NCBI GenBank assembly: GCA_030837785.1
Contig: JAUQYA010000103.1
Span: 1-46,499 of the forward strand
DNA length: 46,499 nt
Direction: 5' to 3'
From: Albidovulum sp.
GTDB taxonomy: Bacteria > Pseudomonadota > Alphaproteobacteria > Rhodobacterales > Rhodobacteraceae
The position numbers were made by a program, and so were the translations under genes. This document shows, one piece after another, positions 26,176 through 33,876 of this stretch (within the stretch, counting starts at the first letter, position 1; each line of letters opens with the position of its first letter). The notes beneath the pieces were generated by a model. It saw nothing but the letters and a program-made list of their open reading frames with translations, was not told where the DNA came from and made no database searches.

Positions 26176-28584
26176 TCATTCAGCGACCGGCGCGGGGGCC
26201 GCGGGCGACCGACGCGGGGACTTGTCACGCGCCTGCGCTTCCTGGCCGGCCAGCGCAGCGAGCACTTTCTCCGGCGTGATCGGCACTTCGTAAAAGCGGA
26301 TGCCGAGCGCGTTGTAGACCGCATTGGCGAAGGCGGCGATCGCGGGGTTCTTCGCCGCTTCGCCAAGGCCCTTGGCTCCAAAGGGGCCGGTCGGTTCGTG
26401 GGTATGGGCGAAGTGGGTCATGATGTCGTCCGCAAGCGGCGATTCCGCCATCGACGGGGTCTTGCCGTCGACCCAGAACCCCTTGCTGGCCAGTTCGCCC
26501 GTCACCGGGTCCCAGTGGTTGTCCTCGATCAGCGCATAGCCCTGACCCTTCGACAGACCGCCGACGAGCTGGCCGCTCGCGAGTGCCGGATTGACCACGG
26601 TGCCGCAATCACTGCCCAGCGCGGCGCGGCGGGTGTGAATCTGGCCGGTTTCGGTATCGACCTCGACCTCGACGTAGTAGGACACGTAGGCAGGCGGGCA
26701 GTTGACCTGCCGCATGCTTTCCGAAGCGCTGATCGTGCCGAGGCTGTTGATGTGGAGATAGCGCGCCACATCGCCCACGGTCATCCGCCGTTCGGCCAGG
26801 TTGGGGCAGTAGACGACGCCCTGGCCCAGCTTTTCGTCCGGTTCGATCACCAGCGATTCCGGCAGCACGTCGAGCACGCGCGCCGCCCAGTGCAAAATCT
26901 GCGCCTTGACCGACTTCGCCGCCTTCAGCGCCGCGGCGCCGCCGGCATAGACCCCGCGCGTCGCATGGGTAGTGACGTCATAGAGCGAGGTGCGCGTGTC
27001 GCAGGGCGAGATGCCGACCATGTGCCCCGGCACGCCGATCTCGTCGGCCACGATCTTCGAAATCGCGTGGTTGGTGCCGCCGCCGTGGTCCATCAGCGAC
27101 TGGATCAGGTCGATCGTCCCGTCCTCGTTCAGCTTCACGATCGCGCCGGAATAGTCGATCATCTCGGCGCCCGAGGCCTTGGCATGGCCGACGCCGCTGG
27201 TGTGGAAGCCGCGCGCCATGCCGATGCCGCGCCGCATCCGCCCCGTCTGCGATCCCGGCTTCGGACGCTTGTCCCAGCCGATCTTTTCGGCACCGGTGCG
27301 CAGCAGTTCCGGCACGCCGTCGCTGCGGATGATGCATTTCGACGCCGGCCCCTGACCCCAGAACGTGCCGCCGAGCCCGACGTAGTGCCGGAGCTTGTAT
27401 TCAACGGGGTCGAGGCCGAGATGGTGCGCGATCTCGTCCATCAGGCACTCGACCGCGAAATGCGCTTGCGGCGCGCCAAACCCCTGCATCGCGCAGGAGG
27501 GCGTCTTGTTGCTGTAGATCGCCCGGCCGAGGTATTTCATGTTCGGCAGCTTGTAGAGCGAGGCCCAGAAGCCGCCGAGCCCGCCGAGGAACGGGTATGC
27601 CTGGATGTTGTGGGCGCCGATGTCGATCTCGGCCCGCATCTCGCCGGCGACCAGGGTGCCGTCCTTCTTCGCCCCCAGCTTCAGGGTGATCTGCGAGGGA
27701 TAGCGGACATGGTCGTGCATGTCCTCCTCACGGGTCGAGGCGATCTTGACCGGCCTTCCGGCCTTGAGCGCCAGCCCGACGCAGATCGGCGTCACCGAGT
27801 TCATCTGGATGCTCGATCCGAACGCCCCGCCCAGCGCCACCTTGACCACGTTCACCTTGTTGAGCGGCAGGTCGTAGATCTGGCCAAGCAGGATGCGGGT
27901 GTTGTGGATCGACTGGGTGCTGCACCAGACCGTGATGCCGCCGTCGATCTCGGGCCGGCAGGTCACCGTCTTCGGCTCCATCTGGGCGTGATAGATGCGG
28001 CTGGTGCGGAAGGTGCGCTCGAACACCAGCTCCGCCTCGGCGAAGCCCTTCTCGACATCGCCAACGTCGATCGTGCGCTGCACCGCCACGTTGTTGTGGA
28101 TCGGCACGTCCTTGCCGTTCAGCAACACGGTGTCATGGATCGGATCTGCGCCATCCTTCAGCGCCTGCTCCATCGTCGTGATGACCTGCATCGGCGCATA
28201 TTCGACCTTGACCGCGCGCAGCGCCCTTTCGGCCAATTCCTCTGTCGGGGCGGCAACCGCCAGCACCGCCTCGCCGACGTGGCGCGCCTTGTCGGCAACG
28301 ACGGTACGGTCGCGGTAGAGGCAGGGGGGCGTGCTGACGATCCGCTCGTTGTAGCGCATCTTCGGCACGTCGCCGTAGGTCAGGCAGACCGCGCCGAGCG
28401 CCTCGGCCGCGCTGGTATCCACGCTCACGATCCGTGCATGGGCATGGGGGCTGCGCAGCACCCGGCCGTGCCACATCCGGTCGACGGATACGTCGGGCGC
28501 GTATTTCTCGGATCCGGTTACCTTGGCGAGGCCATCCTTGCGCCAGGAGGCGTCGCCCACGGATTTAAGTTCGGTCGACAGCAT
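26176..28584 (-). CDS. Molybdenum hydroxylase system 2, molybdopterin-binding large subunit (divergent active-site loops)
   Basis: An 802-residue xanthine-dehydrogenase-family large subunit. The overall pattern is clear: KVTGSEKYAPDV, then HVGEAVLAVAAPTEELAE, and a C-terminal GPFGAKGLGEAAKNPA with the catalytic Glu at about 742. Two loops that are usually near-invariant are altered. The pterin-contacting GGGFGGK is GGAFGSS at 252-258, and the Mo-facing xFRGFG is CAMQGFG at 364-370, with Gln in place of Arg. The first Glu-linked motif and the Gly-rich backbone remain, so the protein is probably functional on a different substrate. It has a 25-residue Ala/Pro-rich tail. It is first in an operon with its FAD and 2Fe-2S subunits, then hydantoinase, carbamoylase and sarcosine oxidase, so its product may be the hydantoinase substrate. 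Confidence 0.88.
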   Translation of the reverse strand: MLSTELKSVGDASWRKDGLAKVTGSEKYAPDVSVDRMWHGRVLRSPHAHARIVSVDTSAAEALGAVCLTYGDVPKMRYNERIVSTPPCLYRDRTVVADKARHVGEAVLAVAAPTEELAERALRAVKVEYAPMQVITTMEQALKDGADPIHDTVLLNGKDVPIHNNVAVQRTIDVGDVEKGFAEAELVFERTFRTSRIYHAQMEPKTVTCRPEIDGGITVWCSTQSIHNTRILLGQIYDLPLNKVNVVKVALGGAFGSSIQMNSVTPICVGLALKAGRPVKIASTREEDMHDHVRYPSQITLKLGAKKDGTLVAGEMRAEIDIGAHNIQAYPFLGGLGGFWASLYKLPNMKYLGRAIYSNKTPSCAMQGFGAPQAHFAVECLMDEIAHHLGLDPVEYKLRHYVGLGGTFWGQGPASKCIIRSDGVPELLRTGAEKIGWDKRPKPGSQTGRMRRGIGMARGFHTSGVGHAKASGAEMIDYSGAIVKLNEDGTIDLIQSLMDHGGGTNHAISKIVADEIGVPGHMVGISPCDTRTSLYDVTTHATRGVYAGGAAALKAAKSVKAQILHWAARVLDVLPESLVIEPDEKLGQGVVYCPNLAERRMTVGDVARYLHINSLGTISASESMRQVNCPPAYVSYYVEVEVDTETGQIHTRRAALGSDCGTVVNPALASGQLVGGLSKGQGYALIEDNHWDPVTGELASKGFWVDGKTPSMAESPLADDIMTHFAHTHEPTGPFGAKGLGEAAKNPAIAAFANAVYNALGIRFYEVPITPEKVLAALAGQEAQARDKSPRRSPAAPAPVAE

Positions 28585-28643
28585 GGGGGCTCCCCGTCAT
28601 ATCGTGTTCGTCATGCCGGATCATAGGATGCGGTGTGCGACCG

Positions 28644-28653
28644 CCGGTATTAG
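28644..28653. promoter_or_regulatory. Candidate control motif upstream of molybdenum hydroxylase system 2
   Basis: The 133-bp gap before the system 2 large subunit contains CCGGTATTAG on the plus strand, matching CCGGTATAAG at 14466-14475 before system 1 in 9 of 10 positions. Shared control by the local LysR protein is possible. Related CCGGTAT strings also occur inside genes, so the evidence is weak. Confidence 0.25.
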
Positions 28654-28717
28654 TGTTTTCCGTGGGCCGGACATGGATTTCCTTCGCCACCATCCGGCTT
28701 GCAAAGAGCCTCGGCAG

Positions 28718-30079
28718 TCAGACGAAATCGGCGACGACTGCCCGCCAGGACCGCATCAGCGTGGCGTCTTCCAGCCGGGTGACCGCAACCAGCGGCGCCA
28801 CCGCCCGGGGATAGACGGCGCCCAGGATGCCCTCGGCCTTGGCAATGATTTCCTCAGGCGCGAAGGGGCGATCCGGCCCGCCGCGCGCGCTCGGGCATTC
28901 GCCGCGCAGCTCGCGGCCGCCCGCCAGCGTCAGCGTTACCCGCGCGGGCCGGTCGTTCGGCCAATCCATCTGCGGGGTGAACGGGGCGATGGCAACCCGG
29001 TGTCGCAGCCGGGCGAGGCCATCGTCGGTCAGCGTCCCGGCAGCGAAGGCCGCGGCGCCGGCATGACCGAAGATGGCGGTCGCGGCGGCGATGTGCTGGA
29101 TCGAGAACTTGGCCGCCAGCGTGGTCGCCGGCGCGGCATTGTCGAGCGCGCGGCCCTTCTCGTGCACTTCGACGAGAATCGTTTCGATCCTCCCGGGCGC
29201 CAGTGGTTCGCACCCTTGTAGTGCCGCCTGCACCGCTTCTACCGTGGAGTGGCCATACTGGCAGCAGGCATGGATCTTGTGATAGCCATCGCGCATCGCC
29301 CAGTCGCGGCCGAGCCCGGTGTCGATCCTCGCCGCCTCGGCCGTTGCGCCGAGGATCGTGACGAAGACCTCGGCGACGCTGCCCGGCGTGCCTGATATTC
29401 CGATCTCGCTCCAGTCGACCGCCCTGAGCCCGTTCTGCGCGCAATGGCCCGGCCAGACATTGCGCACCAGCGCTCCCTCGACCGCGTGGCGGAACGGGCC
29501 GGGAAGGACCAGCGTCGCCGCCGTCGAGACCGCCCGTCCGAACGCCTCCGCCCCAAGGCCGCGCAGCCGGGCGACGGCGGCAGCGGCGCCGATCGTGGCA
29601 AGCCCGCCATGCGGATGCAGGACGAGCGGGGGAAAGGTGAAGGCGCTGGCAAAGCGGGCTACCGTTTCGTAGCCGGCGACGAGCGCCACCAGCAGGTCGC
29701 GGACCGTCGCACCGCCGGCTTCGGCCTCGGCCATCAGTGCCGGCAGGCAGTAGAGCGCGGCGTGGCACACCGCCGGGCGATAGCCGCCGTCCAGCTCGCA
29801 CCAGTCGGCGGCCGCGCCGTTCGACAGCGCGGCCGAATAGCGGTCGAGCCGGGCGCCGCCGCCGTCGAACACCGACGCCTCGGCCGGCCCGGCGCTGCGC
29901 ACCAGGCCCTTCCTGAGGGCAACCAGTTCGGGCTCCGCCCGCGCTGCCACCATCGCGGCGAAATCGTCGAAGAGGATCAGCGCCGCGCGCCGGCGAACAT
30001 CGTCCGGCAGGTCCGGCCAGGACAACCCCGCCGCCCAGCGCACGAGCCCGCCGACCGCCTCCGCCACCTCGTCCCGCAT
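28718..30079 (-). CDS. MmgE/PrpD family protein 2 (divergent)
   Basis: A 453-residue member of the MmgE/PrpD fold, recognised from LILFDDFAAMVAARAEPE near 34-51, VAGYETVARFA, and a C-terminal domain with RVAIAPFTPQ and PARVTLTLAGGRELRG. The family's LDFDDT signature is replaced by WCELDGGY at 93-100, and the following HxS/HP region by VCHAALYCLPA. So the active-site acids are rearranged relative to the first paralogue. The ATG at 30079 has GGGAGG six bases upstream. It sits between the LysR regulator and the system 2 operon on the same strand, with 138 bp to the next start. Function is unknown; an isomerase, epimerase or dehydratase acting on a carboxylated intermediate is likely for the family. 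Confidence 0.75.
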   Translation of the reverse strand: MRDEVAEAVGGLVRWAAGLSWPDLPDDVRRRAALILFDDFAAMVAARAEPELVALRKGLVRSAGPAEASVFDGGGARLDRYSAALSNGAAADWCELDGGYRPAVCHAALYCLPALMAEAEAGGATVRDLLVALVAGYETVARFASAFTFPPLVLHPHGGLATIGAAAAVARLRGLGAEAFGRAVSTAATLVLPGPFRHAVEGALVRNVWPGHCAQNGLRAVDWSEIGISGTPGSVAEVFVTILGATAEAARIDTGLGRDWAMRDGYHKIHACCQYGHSTVEAVQAALQGCEPLAPGRIETILVEVHEKGRALDNAAPATTLAAKFSIQHIAAATAIFGHAGAAAFAAGTLTDDGLARLRHRVAIAPFTPQMDWPNDRPARVTLTLAGGRELRGECPSARGGPDRPFAPEEIIAKAEGILGAVYPRAVAPLVAVTRLEDATLMRSWRAVVADFV

Positions 30080-30215
30080 CCCGAACCTCCCGCATCGCCG
30101 GGCCGCCGCTTCCGCGAACCGACGCTACACGGCCGGGGCCGCCGCTGCGTCCCACGAAATTCCGTCTGCACGGTTCAGCTTTTCTTCTTTCCGCCCGCCG
30201 GAGGGGTCAGTCGGT

Positions 30216-31133
30216 TCAAACCGGCAGCAGCAGGCTGGAAAGCCCCTCCTTCGCCACCTTGCGAACGCAGCCGTAGGTATGGCTTGACGCCGTCTCGGCC
30301 GTGGCCAGCATCCCCACGCAGAGGTTCGGCAGGTCGCCCGCCAATGGCCGGACCGCGAATTCGCTGCCGTCGATGGCGAAGGTGTGCCGCGTCGGCATCG
30401 CCAGGATCGAATAGCCGAGCCCGTGTGCGACCATCACCCGCGCCACCTCGGGCGAGGTGGTGCGGTGGGCGATCTTCGGGCTGATCTGCGCGATGTCGAA
30501 CAGCGACAGGTAGTATTCCCCGCTCTTGGGAAGATCGAGCAGGATCATCGGATCGTCGGAGATTTCCTTCAGGTCGATCCTGTCGGCGGCGGCCAGCCGG
30601 TGGGTCTTGGGCAAAATGCAGTAGGGCTCGACCTCTCCGAGGGGTTCGAACATCAGATCCCGGCCCATGCCGAACTTGTAGGTGAAGGCGATCTGGACGA
30701 TGCCGTCGCGCAGTGCGCCAAGCAACCAGGCCTGGTGACCCTCCACGAACGAGAGCCGCGATTGCTCATAGGTCTTGGCGAAGCCGGTGGCGATCAGCGG
30801 GATGATCACCGGCGCCAGGGTGACGAAGCAGCCGGCGTTGACGATGCTCGAGATCGTCTTGCCCATTCCCTGTGCATCGCTTTCGAGCTGTTCAGCATGG
30901 TCGTAGAACGCCTTTGCAACCGAGAAGAACGCCTTGCCGTCCTCGGTCATCAGCAGCCCGTGGGAATGATGCCGGACGAAGAGCTGGATGTTGTACTGCT
31001 CCTCGATCTGGCTGATTGCCGCCGAGATCGACGGTGCCGAGATGTTGACGTCAAAGGCCGCCTGGTTCACGCTTCCTGCCCTGGCAGCGGCAAGGAAATA
31101 GCGGATCTGGCGCAGCGTGAAGCGCGGTTCCAT
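30216..31133 (-). CDS. LysR-family transcriptional regulator 1
   Basis: A 305-residue LysR regulator. The winged helix-turn-helix is at about 5-65 (LRQIRYFLAAARAGSVNQAAFDVNISAPSISAAISQIEEQ) and the effector domain at about 95-300. I chose ATG 31133 (MEPRFTLRQIRYF) because GGGAGGG lies upstream and the HTH begins directly. The longer frame is out of family. Its position just before the MmgE/PrpD and system 2 operon, on the same strand, suggests it controls this catabolic run in response to the substrate or an intermediate. Its operators were not identified with confidence. Confidence 0.9.
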   Translation of the reverse strand: MEPRFTLRQIRYFLAAARAGSVNQAAFDVNISAPSISAAISQIEEQYNIQLFVRHHSHGLLMTEDGKAFFSVAKAFYDHAEQLESDAQGMGKTISSIVNAGCFVTLAPVIIPLIATGFAKTYEQSRLSFVEGHQAWLLGALRDGIVQIAFTYKFGMGRDLMFEPLGEVEPYCILPKTHRLAAADRIDLKEISDDPMILLDLPKSGEYYLSLFDIAQISPKIAHRTTSPEVARVMVAHGLGYSILAMPTRHTFAIDGSEFAVRPLAGDLPNLCVGMLATAETASSHTYGCVRKVAKEGLSSLLLPV

Positions 31134-31222
31134 TGTTGGGGCTTCCCTCCCGTTTGAAGTATATGTCGCGCCGGACGGCCAGGCCGTGACGAGAGTCGCG
31201 CCCCCTCGCCGGGTCGATTGGA

Positions 31223-31239
31223 CCGCTCCGCAGGAGCGG
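31223..31239 (-). terminator. Hairpin after the xdhC-like gene
   Basis: CCGCTCC, a GCA loop, then GGAGCGG form a perfect 7-bp stem 31 bp beyond the xdhC-like stop, flanked by two copies of GGGTCGAT at 31211 and 31243. There is no T tract, so it is a moderate candidate for termination or pausing. Confidence 0.4.
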
Positions 31240-31269
31240 CGCGGGTCGATCAGGCGGCGTCCCCACCGC

Positions 31270-32217
31270 CTATGCTTCCGGCCCGGCCGTGGTCGCCACC
31301 GACAGCACCTCGGCCAGCACGGAGATGGCGAGCGTGCGTGCGTCGCGCGCCGAGCGCAAGAGCCCGATCGGCCCGCGCAGCCGCCGCAGCGCCGCGAAAT
31401 CGATGCCCAGGGACTCCAGCTCCAGATTGCGGGTGTCGCGCGCCATCCGGCTGCCCTGGGCGCCGATATAGAAGGCCGGGCTCGCCAGCGCGTCGGCGAG
31501 GATCGGCGGTTCCCAGTCGTGGTCATGGAAGAACAGAACGATCGCGGTCCTGGCATCAACGGCGAGGTCGGCGGGAAACACCTTTGCTGTCAGCGCCCTT
31601 GTCGCGCACCCCGTCGCCGCGCCGTGCTCCAGCGTCTCGTCATCGGGTGACAGGAGGACATTCGGATAGCCGGCCGACTGCACCAGCGCGGCAAAGGTTC
31701 CCGCCTCCGGGCCCTTGCCGAAGACGAGAAAGCGGATTTCCGGAATGAAGCGCAGCCGGAACACCTGCCCGTCCCAGCCGGTTTCGCCCTCGTCCTCCAG
31801 CGATATCGCACCATCGTCCCGTGCGATGCGGAGCGTGCAGGGGATGCGCTGCCGGCGCCGCTCGGCGAGCCGGCGGAGCGTGCCGCGATCAGGCCGCGGC
31901 AGGAGCAGGATGTCGAGCCCGCCGCCGCAAGGAAGCCTGATGTCCATGTAGGGCGAGCCGCGACCGTATCGCACCGCGGCAGGCCGCCCCTTCTGGAGCG
32001 CGTCGAGAGCATGGAGCGCGATGTCGTTCTCGATGCAGCCCGACGACAGGGTGCCGACGCGATGGCGGTCGGGAAAGACCGCCATCGTCGCGCCGACGGG
32101 GCGATAGGACGGTCCCTCGACGCCGGTGATGACCGCCAGAACGGCATCCCCGTCACGCGCCAGGATCGCATCGAGAGGATCCACGTTCAGGCCGAAGACG
32201 GGTTGGGTCAGGGTCAT
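31270..32217 (-). CDS. xdhC: XdhC/CoxI family molybdenum-hydroxylase maturation protein
   Basis: A 315-residue protein with an N-terminal XdhC/CoxI domain (AVLAVITGVEGPSYRPVGATMAV, then GTLSSGCIENDI) and a C-terminal Rossmann-like XdhC domain (FLVFGKGPEAGTFAALVQSAGYP, then FYIGAQGSRMARDTR). The family binds the molybdenum cofactor, promotes its sulphuration and inserts it into xanthine-dehydrogenase-type enzymes. With two such enzymes in the same gene run, it probably serves one or both. The usual GSLSGGCVE segment reads GTLSSGCIE, a mild variation. The start at 32217 has TGAGGA upstream. The 141 bp before it contain a palindrome and the terminator of the preceding gene, so transcription probably starts here. 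Confidence 0.9.
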   Translation of the reverse strand: MTLTQPVFGLNVDPLDAILARDGDAVLAVITGVEGPSYRPVGATMAVFPDRHRVGTLSSGCIENDIALHALDALQKGRPAAVRYGRGSPYMDIRLPCGGGLDILLLPRPDRGTLRRLAERRRQRIPCTLRIARDDGAISLEDEGETGWDGQVFRLRFIPEIRFLVFGKGPEAGTFAALVQSAGYPNVLLSPDDETLEHGAATGCATRALTAKVFPADLAVDARTAIVLFFHDHDWEPPILADALASPAFYIGAQGSRMARDTRNLELESLGIDFAALRRLRGPIGLLRSARDARTLAISVLAEVLSVATTAGPEA

Positions 32218-32250
32218 GGCACGATATCCTCAGGCGGCCTGTTCATTCTG

Positions 32251-32264
32251 CCCATCCGGATGGG
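32251..32264. promoter_or_regulatory. 14-bp perfect palindrome upstream of xdhC-like gene
   Basis: CCCATCCGGATGGG is a perfect palindrome 34 bp before the xdhC-like start codon, a place where an operator would block or activate transcription. A second small hairpin, CTTCCGG-N5-CCGGAAG (32285-32303), lies just upstream of it. Confidence 0.35.
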
Positions 32265-32313
32265 AATGCCAAGGTGCCGCGGTCCTTCCGGTGCATCCGG
32301 AAGATCGGCAACG

Positions 32314-32352
32314 ACCGGAGGCGAGGCCGGACTCACCTGCCTCGCCTCCGGT
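32314..32352 (-). terminator. Strong terminator-like hairpin after the polyamine-type binding protein gene
   Basis: A perfect 14-bp inverted repeat, ACCGGAGGCGAGGC and GCCTCGCCTCCGGT, with an 11-nt loop begins 6 bp after the TAG stop. No U tract follows, but the very stable stem directly at the gene end supports termination or 3'-end protection, isolating this gene from xdhC. Confidence 0.7.
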
Positions 32353-32358
32353 GGATGT

Positions 32359-33459
32359 CTATTTGGACAACCATACCTGGAACTTGGCGTCCAGGTCATC
32401 GCGGTGGTCTGCCCACCAGACGTAGTTGTTGACGTATTTGTGCGCGCCATTGGCCGGATTGGTCGGCATGTGCGGCGCCATTTCGACGTCAAGTTCCGCG
32501 TGGTTGCCCACCAGCGGGATCGAAGACACCCTTGCCGGCGCATAGGGGATGTATTTCGCCTGATCGGCGAGCCGCTGCGAATCGGTGGCGAAGAAGAGAT
32601 AGTCCATCACCGCCTTCTCCCGCTCCGCCGGCAGGCCCGCCGGCACCACCCAACCGTCGAGTTCCAGCACCTGGTGATCCCAGGCGATCCCGAGCGGCTG
32701 GTTCTGCTCGGCGATCGCCGAGAACAGGCGGCCGTTGTAGGCCGACCCCATGAACACCTCGCCGTCGGCCAGAAGCTGGATCGCCTCGGCGCCCGACGAC
32801 CACCAGAGCGTGTCCTTCTTGATCGTGTCGAGCTTGGCGAAGGCGCGCGCCTGGCCCTCCTGGGTCGCAAGCGTCGAATAGACCTCCTCGTAGGGCACGC
32901 CGTCGCACAGAAGCGCCCACTCCAGATTGACGATCGGATGTTTGTTGAGCGCGCGCCGCCCGGGGTATTTTTCGAGATCGAAAAGATCGCAGGCACCCGT
33001 GGGCGGCTCCGCCCCTGCGGGCAGCTTGTCGGTCCGGTAGCCGACGGTTGTCGAGAATGCGATCTCGGGAACGAAGCAGTCGGCCACCACCGTATCGCCG
33101 AAATCCGCGCGCGCCAGTGTCCCGTCAGGGGCCGCGGCCAGTTCCTTGTCGAAGTCGATCTTCTTGACAAGGCCCTCATCGCACATGCGGATGCCGTCGG
33201 CGGCCTCGACGTCGATCAGATCCCAGGTGATGTTGCCCGCCTCCTTCATTGCGCGCAACTTGGCCACCGCCTCGGCCGCGCTTTCATCGTTGATGATCTT
33301 CACGTCCGGATTGGCCGCCATGTAGGGCTTGTGATAGGCCATCTCCTGAGAATGGGAATAGGCCCCTCCCCAGGACACGACCGTCAGGTCGATGGCAGCG
33401 GCGGTGCCTGCAGATATTGGCAGCAATCCCGCAGCGAGAATGATCCGGTTCAGTTTCAT
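32359..33459 (-). CDS. PotD/PotF-type extracellular solute-binding protein, orphan
   Basis: A 366-residue periplasmic binding protein of the spermidine/putrescine-binding group. It has a Sec signal peptide (MKLNRIILAAGLLPISAGTAAA), then IDLTVVSWGGAYSHSQEMAYHKPYMAANP and WDLIDVEAADGIRMCDEGLV, patterns of that family. ATG 33459 has an excellent ribosome site (GGGAGGAACAG). No permease or ATPase gene for this class is adjacent. A strong hairpin ends the transcript directly after it, so it is monocistronic and must work with a transporter encoded elsewhere or as a sensor. The ligand may be a polyamine, an amino-acid derivative or a cationic heterocycle; this cannot be decided from sequence. Confidence 0.88.
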   Translation of the reverse strand: MKLNRIILAAGLLPISAGTAAAIDLTVVSWGGAYSHSQEMAYHKPYMAANPDVKIINDESAAEAVAKLRAMKEAGNITWDLIDVEAADGIRMCDEGLVKKIDFDKELAAAPDGTLARADFGDTVVADCFVPEIAFSTTVGYRTDKLPAGAEPPTGACDLFDLEKYPGRRALNKHPIVNLEWALLCDGVPYEEVYSTLATQEGQARAFAKLDTIKKDTLWWSSGAEAIQLLADGEVFMGSAYNGRLFSAIAEQNQPLGIAWDHQVLELDGWVVPAGLPAEREKAVMDYLFFATDSQRLADQAKYIPYAPARVSSIPLVGNHAELDVEMAPHMPTNPANGAHKYVNNYVWWADHRDDLDAKFQVWLSK

Positions 33460-33876
33460 CTGTTCCTCCCGAATAGCTCCCGGGTTTGTTTGCATTGCCG
33501 CCATTCGCTCCGGGAGTAGGCGAAGTGACCGCGGATATCCGCAAGCCGGCGAAAGATGTCGTTTCGATGCCACCGCACCCGCACGATCTTTTGCGCGGGC
33601 ACCGTGGGAAGTGCGCTGGACGTTTCGGAAACCCTGGCGAGCCGGCACGGCGAGGATTATCGTAGGCGACGGGGACTACGAGCCGAATAACGCTTTTCCT
33701 TTAGCAACGTTCGGTTTTGTTGAGGGGAGATCAGATCCCATCGCGATGACCCCGGCCGCGAGCCGAAATTTCATTCCGATGGTGTTGGATTCAGCCAAGC
33801 CTTTCCCACTGCGATTGGCCACAATCTGCGTCGCGATCGCCATGACCGTCCGACCACCGACGCGCCCGTCTGCCCC
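33460..33876. other. 417-bp intergenic region
   Basis: This stretch lies between the stop of the ScfR-type regulator and the start of the binding-protein gene, both on the minus strand. It is richer in A and T than the genes around it near 33690-33730 and 33760-33810. It presumably holds the promoter and leader of the binding-protein gene. I see no open reading frame with family similarity and no RNA gene. Confidence 0.5.
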
